The translations under genes were made by a program, and so were the position numbers. Shown piece by piece: positions 5,653 to 9,458 of a stretch of DNA of 9,458 nucleotides. This DNA is from an uncultured Caulobacteraceae bacterium (lineage in GTDB: Bacteria; Pseudomonadota; Alphaproteobacteria; Caulobacterales; Caulobacteraceae), in NCBI GenBank assembly GCA_937952995.1, contig CALFYB010000327.1:1-9458 (forward strand), written 5' to 3'. Under the pieces are notes generated by a model. The model saw only the letters and a list, made by a program, of their open reading frames with translations. It was not told the origin of the DNA and ran no database searches. How positions within the stretch are numbered: position 1 is the stretch's first letter; every line of letters starts with the position of its first letter.

Positions 5653-5747
5653 GAAATTTCACGTCTTTACGGTGTTTACATCTGGGGGTTCTGTCGTCAA
5701 ATTGGCGCTCGGCCAGACAATTGTTTTCCGGCTGAAATTTCATCAGC
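5653..5747. repeat. Two copies of palindromic GAAATTTCA in the leader of the SCP2 gene
   Basis: GAAATTTCA occurs at 5653-5661 and again at 5734-5742, 81 bases apart in the 137-base gap before the SCP2 gene. The core GAAATTTC is self-complementary. The second copy sits inside a larger dyad, GCTGA (5731-5735) and TCAGC (5743-5747). Such paired sites could bind a dimeric regulator. I found no clear -35/-10 pair between them. Confidence 0.3.
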
Positions 5748-5781
5748 GCACACAACGGCGCTACTTCAGGAGACTGCGTAA

Positions 5782-6084
5782 ATGGCTACGCTGCAAGAAA
5801 TCACCGCCGTTATGGCTGGCGCTGTGGGCGAAGATTCCGGCCTCGGCAAGAGTTTGAAGTTTGACTTCAAGGGCGACGGCTTCATCCACATCGATGGTGG
5901 CTCGGTGACCAACGAAGACAAGCCTGCCGACTGCACCATCGTCATCGCTTTTGACGATTTCCAGTCGATGGCCGACGGCAAGCTCGACCCCACCATGGCC
6001 TTCATGCAGGGCAAGATTAAGGTCAATGGCGACATGTCCGTGGCCATGAAGCTTCAGCCCATCATGGCCAAGGCCCGGGGCTAA
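5782..6084 (+). CDS. SCP2 sterol/lipid-carrier domain protein
   Basis: This 100-residue protein is a single SCP-2 domain, a fold with a hydrophobic tunnel that binds fatty acyl chains, sterols or other lipids. The hallmark is the C-terminal stretch GKLDPTMAFMQGKIKVNGD (residues 66-84) followed by a helix MSVAMKLQPIMAKA. DCTIVIAFDDF (50-60) forms a preceding strand. The length is usual for stand-alone bacterial SCP2 proteins. There is no signal peptide, so it is cytosolic. AGGAG at 5769-5773 lies 8 bases before the ATG and supports this start. The next gene begins 4 bases after the stop, so the two are likely co-translated. A lipid carrier next to a lipid-ester hydrolase suggests joint handling of acyl lipids, but the ligand is unknown. 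Confidence 0.9.
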   Translation: MATLQEITAVMAGAVGEDSGLGKSLKFDFKGDGFIHIDGGSVTNEDKPADCTIVIAFDDFQSMADGKLDPTMAFMQGKIKVNGDMSVAMKLQPIMAKARG

Positions 6085-6088
6085 AGAT

Positions 6089-7045
6089 TTGACCGCCGCC
6101 GCGCCTTTGCTTGATTTACCTCAGGCCCCTGTTCCGACGGGTGGCGCGGCGGAATGGTTCACCGGACAGGGCGGCGCGCGTCTGCGTGCCGCCCTGTTTG
6201 CGTCTAAGGACCCCGCAAAGGTCAGAGGGTCAGTGGTGCTTAGCCCTGGCCGAACCGAAGCGATCGAAAAATATTTTGAAGTGGTGTCGGACCTCCAAGC
6301 CAGAGGCTTTGTGGTGCTCGTCCACGACTGGCGCGGCCAAGGCCTGTCCCATCGCATGCTGCCCGACCGTCTCAAGGGGCATGCTGAGGGGATCCAGCCC
6401 TTCCTCGAAGATTACCAAGCCCTGCTCACCCATTTTGAAGCGCGCCTACCCAAGCCTTGGATCGCGATGGGCCACTCTATGGGCGGCTGCTTAACGGCAT
6501 TAGCGCTGGGTCAGGGTGAGCGCCGGTTCAGCGCGGCGATCCTCTCGGCCCCGATGTTTGGGCTCAATACGGGCGGTCGGCCCAAGGCGGTCACGCGCTT
6601 GCTGGCTCAGGTGATGGTCCTGATGGGCAAGGGCGGTGACTATGTGCTGGGCGATCCCGGCAAGCCCTTTGTCTATGATTTTGCCAACAATGCCCTGACC
6701 CACGATCAGACCCGCTTTGACCGGGCCTTTGCCCAGATCACAGCCTGTCCGGATCTTGCGCTGGGGGCCCCGACTTGGAGTTGGCTGAAATTTGCGTTTC
6801 AGGCCTGTGATTGGCTGGCTAAGGACCCAGCGCTTACGAGGATCGACATTCCCGTTGTCGTTCTTGGCGCGGGCGCGGAAGCCTTGGTCGACAATGCCGA
6901 GCAGGCGGCGGTCACGGGCCGCATGCCTAAGGGCCATCACCAGATGGTCGATGGCGCGTTCCACGAAATCTTGATGGAAACCGACGCGCTGCGCGAACCG
7001 TTCTGGAAGGCCTTTGACGCGCTCGCTGCCGAGGTTGCGCCCTAG
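6089..7045 (+). CDS. Alpha/beta hydrolase, lysophospholipase/monoacylglycerol lipase type
   Basis: The protein hydrolyses ester bonds in small lipids according to its family (COG2267/PldB-like serine aminopeptidase S33 fold). The 318-residue product has the oxyanion-side HDWRGQGLS (79-87), the nucleophile elbow GHSMGG with Ser130, a cap region (~155-245), the acid Asp268 after the strand VVVLGAGAEALVD, and the catalytic His292 in GAFHEIL. The triad is thus complete. The likely start is TTG at 6089, 4 bases after the SCP2 stop, since no ATG precedes the conserved EWFTGQGGARLRA strand; another TTG at 6107 is possible. No signal peptide is seen, so it acts in the cytosol. Its stop overlaps that of the convergent phosphatase in a shared CTAG. 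The exact substrate cannot be told from the sequence. Confidence 0.88.
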   Translation: MTAAAPLLDLPQAPVPTGGAAEWFTGQGGARLRAALFASKDPAKVRGSVVLSPGRTEAIEKYFEVVSDLQARGFVVLVHDWRGQGLSHRMLPDRLKGHAEGIQPFLEDYQALLTHFEARLPKPWIAMGHSMGGCLTALALGQGERRFSAAILSAPMFGLNTGGRPKAVTRLLAQVMVLMGKGGDYVLGDPGKPFVYDFANNALTHDQTRFDRAFAQITACPDLALGAPTWSWLKFAFQACDWLAKDPALTRIDIPVVVLGAGAEALVDNAEQAAVTGRMPKGHHQMVDGAFHEILMETDALREPFWKAFDALAAEVAP

Positions 7046-7872
7046 CCCTTGGCGGCTTGGGTCAGGCAGGCCAGAGCCTGTTCCAGACAGGCCTGATCTC
7101 CGCCAATCGCCATCTGCCCACCGGCCAGAGCCGGGTTCGCGGTGATCGGGCGACCGTGCCAATCTGATACAATCCCGCCCGCGCCTTCGATCACGGGGAT
7201 GGCGGCCTCAATGTCCCAGGTCTTCAGGCCGGTCTCTAGGATCAGGTCCATCTTGCCGAGGGCGACCATGGCATAGGCATAGGCGTCGCAGCCAAAGCGC
7301 GCGAGCCGCGATTTGGCACGCACGTCGGTCCAAGCTGCCGCTTCATGGGCATCGAACAGTCCCGGATCGGTGGTGGCGATGACGGCGTCGCTGAGTTGGG
7401 GGCAGGCCCGGACCGACAGGGGCAAGGATGTCTCGCCCCGGATTAGCCGAGAGCCAAGGGCCTTGGAGCCGACAAAGGCCTCATCCAGATAGGCTTGACC
7501 AATCAGGCCAAGGACCGGCGCGCCTTGATAGCGTAGCCCGATCAACGTGGTCCAAACCGGTAGTCCGGCCACGAAGGCGCGGGTGCCATCGACAGGGTCT
7601 AGGACCCAAACAAATTCTGCGTCGGGACGGTCTTGACCATATTCCTCGCCAATCACGCCATGATCGGGAAAGGTCTTAGAAATCAGCTGCCGGATCGCGG
7701 CCTCAGCGCCCTTGTCCGCAGCGGTGACCGGATCAAAGGCACCATGATCGGCCTTATTCTCCAGCCCATGGTCGGCCCTGAACAGGGGCAAGATCACCTG
7801 CGCCGCCTCGGCGTTCAGGCGAAGGATGAAGTCCTCTAGGGACTGGATGCGATCATGGGTCAGGGTGCTCAT
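7042..7872 (-). CDS. hisN: Inositol monophosphatase family protein, probably histidinol-phosphatase
   Basis: The 276-residue product is a Mg-dependent, lithium-sensitive-type phosphatase. Metal ligands are visible: GEE (75-77), DPVDGT (92-97) and WD (219-220), plus D53 in the FDPVTAADKGAE segment (46-57). The ENKADHGAFDPVTAADKG pattern and DGTRAFVAGLPVWTTLIGL (95-113) are close to HisN enzymes, which remove phosphate from histidinol phosphate in histidine synthesis in actinobacteria and many alphaproteobacteria. Inositol monophosphatase or 3',5'-bisphosphate nucleotidase are the alternatives, but those usually differ around the second motif. No other his gene is in view. It lies 46 bases downstream of the XRE regulator on the same strand and may share its transcript. 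Its stop overlaps the hydrolase stop tail to tail. Confidence 0.82.
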   Translation of the reverse strand: MSTLTHDRIQSLEDFILRLNAEAAQVILPLFRADHGLENKADHGAFDPVTAADKGAEAAIRQLISKTFPDHGVIGEEYGQDRPDAEFVWVLDPVDGTRAFVAGLPVWTTLIGLRYQGAPVLGLIGQAYLDEAFVGSKALGSRLIRGETSLPLSVRACPQLSDAVIATTDPGLFDAHEAAAWTDVRAKSRLARFGCDAYAYAMVALGKMDLILETGLKTWDIEAAIPVIEGAGGIVSDWHGRPITANPALAGGQMAIGGDQACLEQALACLTQAAKG

Positions 7873-7918
7873 GTCCTATGGCTTAGCCTGACGCCGGAAC
7901 CTTGAAAAGCCAGATCGC

Positions 7919-8311
7919 TCAGATTGGCTCCAAGTCACTGTTCAAGGACTTGGCGAGATCGAGCAGGCGGCGGCGCGGACGTTCTTCTAGGTCGTAATAG
8001 GCCTTGATCAGGTCCAGCGTTTCCTTTTGAGCGAACATGTCTCGGCCCTCGCGTTCTGACGCGTCGTCGGCCAACGAAGACGGTTCGGCTCCATCAGAGA
8101 GGCCGTCATAGAAATAGGCCACGGGCACCTCGAGCGCCTTGGCGAGGTGCCACATGCGCGCGGCAGATATGCGGTTTGCACCACACTCATATTTTTGCAC
8201 CTGCTGGAACCGCACCCCGACCTTTTCTGCCAGTTGAAACTGGGTCAGGCCTAGCAGGCGCCTGCGCCGCCGCACACGCTTGCCAAGATGTTGATCAATA
8301 TCGCCGATCAT
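7919..8311 (-). CDS. XRE-family helix-turn-helix transcriptional regulator
   Basis: The 130-residue protein has an N-terminal HTH of the Cro/C1 type at residues ~10-65. LGLTQFQLAEKVGVRFQQVQKYECG (20-44, listed as one helix-turn-helix) includes the recognition helix FQQVQKYE, preceded by a very basic stretch KRVRRRRR. The C-terminal ~60 residues are acidic then basic and helical (DLIKAYYDLEERPRRRLLDLAKSL is the last segment, 100-123) and probably form the dimer or sensor part. This short type is common and usually multicopy in alphaproteobacteria, and it is not evidence of a prophage here. It is divergent from the lipid A acyltransferase across 133 bases holding two dyads, and upstream of hisN. 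Autoregulation is likely; control of the neighbours is inferred. Confidence 0.88.
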   Translation of the reverse strand: MIGDIDQHLGKRVRRRRRLLGLTQFQLAEKVGVRFQQVQKYECGANRISAARMWHLAKALEVPVAYFYDGLSDGAEPSSLADDASEREGRDMFAQKETLDLIKAYYDLEERPRRRLLDLAKSLNSDLEPI

Positions 8312-8331
8312 AAGGAAATGCCCTGTCCTTG

Positions 8332-8368
8332 TGACTGTCTCAAAGCGGGACAGTCAGGGGATTATCCC
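8332..8368. promoter_or_regulatory. Adjacent dyad-symmetric sites between the XRE and acyltransferase genes, candidate operators
   Basis: TGACTGTC (8332-8339) is the exact reverse complement of GACAGTCA (8349-8356), separated by 9 bases. Directly after it, GGGATTATCCC (8358-8368) is an 11-base palindrome about a central T. CTGTCC at 8323-8328 is a further half-site related to GGACAG at 8348-8353. The cluster starts 21 bases upstream of the regulator's ATG, a natural position for a repressor that controls its own gene, and 76 bases upstream of the acyltransferase start. No promoter elements could be assigned with confidence. Confidence 0.5.
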
Positions 8369-8444
8369 GCAAGGGGCGTGCCGATCTCCCAAGGAGCGAA
8401 AGCTGTCCGTTGCATGGACCGGCCGAGGCGGACTAAACAGGGGC

Positions 8445-9383
8445 ATGGCCGACCCGAAAATCTCACTGCAGCAAGATGTGATCTGGCGTTTAGAAGCGTT
8501 GGGCTTTGACATCTTCACGACGCTGTTTCGACTGTTGCCGGTGGATTGGGCCTCGGCCATGGGCGGCGCGGTTTTGCGTGCGCTGGGGCCATTATCCGGA
8601 GCGCACAAGGTCGCCGACCGCAATCTGCAACTGGCCTTTCCGGACATGCCCGAGGCGGAGCGAAAGCGGATACTTGTCGCGCAGTGGGATGGTTTTGGCC
8701 GCACCTTCGCTGAATTCTCGCTGATGGACCGTATCTTGCCGTCCACGGGCCGGGTTGAGGTGGTCAATGTCGAGCGCCTGCATCAGATCGCCGCTGAGCG
8801 CCTGCCTGTGGTTTTCATCTCAGGCCATCTGTCCAACTGGGAAGTCATGCCCGCCGCGATCGTTGATTCGGGCGTGACCTGCCAGATGACCTACCGCGCG
8901 GCGAACAATCCCTATGTCGACGACCGGATCAAAAAGAGCCGCTTTCGTTACGGCGTGAGGCTCTTTGCGCCGAAGGGTGGGGATGGTGCGCGCGAACTGC
9001 TCGAGGCCATGGGGCGCGGCGAGTCCGTGGCCCTGATGAATGATCAGAAGTTCAATGGCGGCGTTGCAGCACCCTTTTTTGGGCACATGGCCCACACGGC
9101 ACCCGGACCGACTCGGTTGGCCCTAAGGTTTGGAACGGTGCTTCAGCCTATGTCTGTCCAGCGGACCAAGGGGGCGCGGTTCAAGGTGGTGGTGCATGAG
9201 CCCATCATCGTGCCGCGAACCGGTGACCGCACAGCCGACATCGAAGCCGGTGTCCACTTGATCAATCGCTTCATGGAAGATCGTATTTGTGAGCGCCCAG
9301 AGGAATGGTTCTGGGTCCACAAGCGCTGGCCGGGTGAGGTCTATGCCGATCTTGCCGAGCGCGTCGCTAAATCTGCCCTCTAG
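8445..9383 (+). CDS. Lipid A late acyltransferase (LpxL/HtrB family)
   Basis: Members transfer an acyl chain from acyl-ACP to Kdo2-lipid IVA at the inner face of the inner membrane during lipopolysaccharide synthesis. From the ATG at 8445 the product has 312 residues, the usual family length. An N-terminal hydrophobic anchor (FDIFTTLFRLLP, ~21-32) is followed by the catalytic HX4E motif in SGHLSNWEV (H128, E133). The lid region MNDQKFNGGVAAPFFGHMAHTA then supplies the family signature DQ-x-GG-x3-PFFG, and the end carries RPEEWFWVHKRW. The frame is open 38 codons further upstream to 8331, but that part runs through the dyads and lacks family resemblance; AGGGG just before 8445 may serve ribosome binding. 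Which of LpxL, LpxM or LpxXL it represents cannot be told. Confidence 0.88.
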   Translation: MADPKISLQQDVIWRLEALGFDIFTTLFRLLPVDWASAMGGAVLRALGPLSGAHKVADRNLQLAFPDMPEAERKRILVAQWDGFGRTFAEFSLMDRILPSTGRVEVVNVERLHQIAAERLPVVFISGHLSNWEVMPAAIVDSGVTCQMTYRAANNPYVDDRIKKSRFRYGVRLFAPKGGDGARELLEAMGRGESVALMNDQKFNGGVAAPFFGHMAHTAPGPTRLALRFGTVLQPMSVQRTKGARFKVVVHEPIIVPRTGDRTADIEAGVHLINRFMEDRICERPEEWFWVHKRWPGEVYADLAERVAKSAL

Positions 9384-9388
9384 CGGCG

Positions 9389-9458
9389 CTATAGGTGGAC
9401 GACACCCGTCCTTGGGTTAACGTCAAGCCGCCGCCTGAACGGGCCATTATAGGCGAGG
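9389..9458 (-). CDS. Possible C-terminus of a convergent gene (partial)
   Basis: Read leftward, one frame is open from the window end for 22 codons to TAG at 9389-9391 and gives LAYNGPFRRRLDVNPRTGVV then HL. Most of its codons end in G or C, as in neighbouring genes, and it would stop 5 bases after the acyltransferase stop, in keeping with the tight packing here. A second minus-strand frame is also open over the same stretch, so chance cannot be excluded. I do not recognise the peptide. Confidence 0.3.
   Translation of the reverse strand, partial: LAYNGPFRRRLDVNPRTGVVHL

Noticed and set aside
5661..5680. TTTAC-GGTG-TTTAC as a CtrA-type cell-cycle regulator site
   Set aside because: CtrA sites have TTAA half-sites with 7-base spacing; here the halves are TTAC and the gap is 5.
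7919..8311. XRE regulator as a sign of a prophage or toxin-antitoxin module
   Set aside because: No phage, integrase or toxin gene is nearby, and this short regulator type is a common chromosomal gene in alphaproteobacteria.
9446..9451. Perfect TATAAT -10 box on the minus strand
   Set aside because: The -35 position falls outside the window, transcription would run into the acyltransferase end, and the same bases fit a plausible gene C-terminus.

Overview
The window is almost entirely a compact, GC-rich alphaproteobacterial chromosome segment. Gene content and protein style suggest a Caulobacterales-like organism: a GpmA with the alphaproteobacterial insertless form, an IbpA-type small heat-shock protein, COG4798 methyltransferase-like proteins, an LpxL-type acyltransferase and a 130-residue XRE regulator. 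The taxonomic call is an inference from protein resemblance, not from a search. The first ~450 bases are different: AT-rich, with Bacteroidota-style codon use and an outer-membrane beta-barrel C-terminus. The composition changes abruptly inside one reading frame near 447-470, and the next recognisable gene (gpmA) lacks its N-terminus. The left end is therefore best read as a chimeric join, most likely an assembly artefact, with about 150 bases of unresolved GC-rich sequence between the two genomes.

Layout, left to right. 2-388: 3' end of a Bacteroidota beta-barrel gene. 421-~455: 5' stub of a second Bacteroidota gene. ~456-620: GC-rich sequence of unknown source. ~621-1214: phosphoglycerate mutase gpmA without its catalytic N-terminus. 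1219-1854: a RibD-like deaminase, 4 bases downstream. 1922-3058: a two-module pentapeptide-repeat protein. 3152-3610 (minus): a small heat-shock protein whose leader can fold into a ROSE-type RNA thermometer, with hairpins between it and the convergent pentapeptide gene. 3872-4744 and 4757-5644: tandem paralogous exported methyltransferase-like proteins, one a soluble periplasmic form and one a lipoprotein. 5782-6084 and 6089-7045: an SCP2 sterol/lipid-carrier domain protein followed at once by an alpha/beta hydrolase of the monoacylglycerol lipase type. 8311 down to 7042 (minus): an XRE regulator followed by a histidinol-phosphatase-type inositol monophosphatase. 8445-9383: a lipid A acyltransferase, divergent from the XRE gene across a region rich in dyad symmetry. 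The last ~70 bases may hold the C-terminus of a convergent minus-strand gene.

Most genes look like ordinary housekeeping. The themes are envelope and lipid handling (LpxL, SCP2 plus hydrolase, exported methyltransferase pair) and stress protection (Hsp20). No mobile element, CRISPR array, RNA gene or defence system was seen. The most interesting biology is the candidate RNA thermometer at 3615-3680 and the differently targeted methyltransferase pair.
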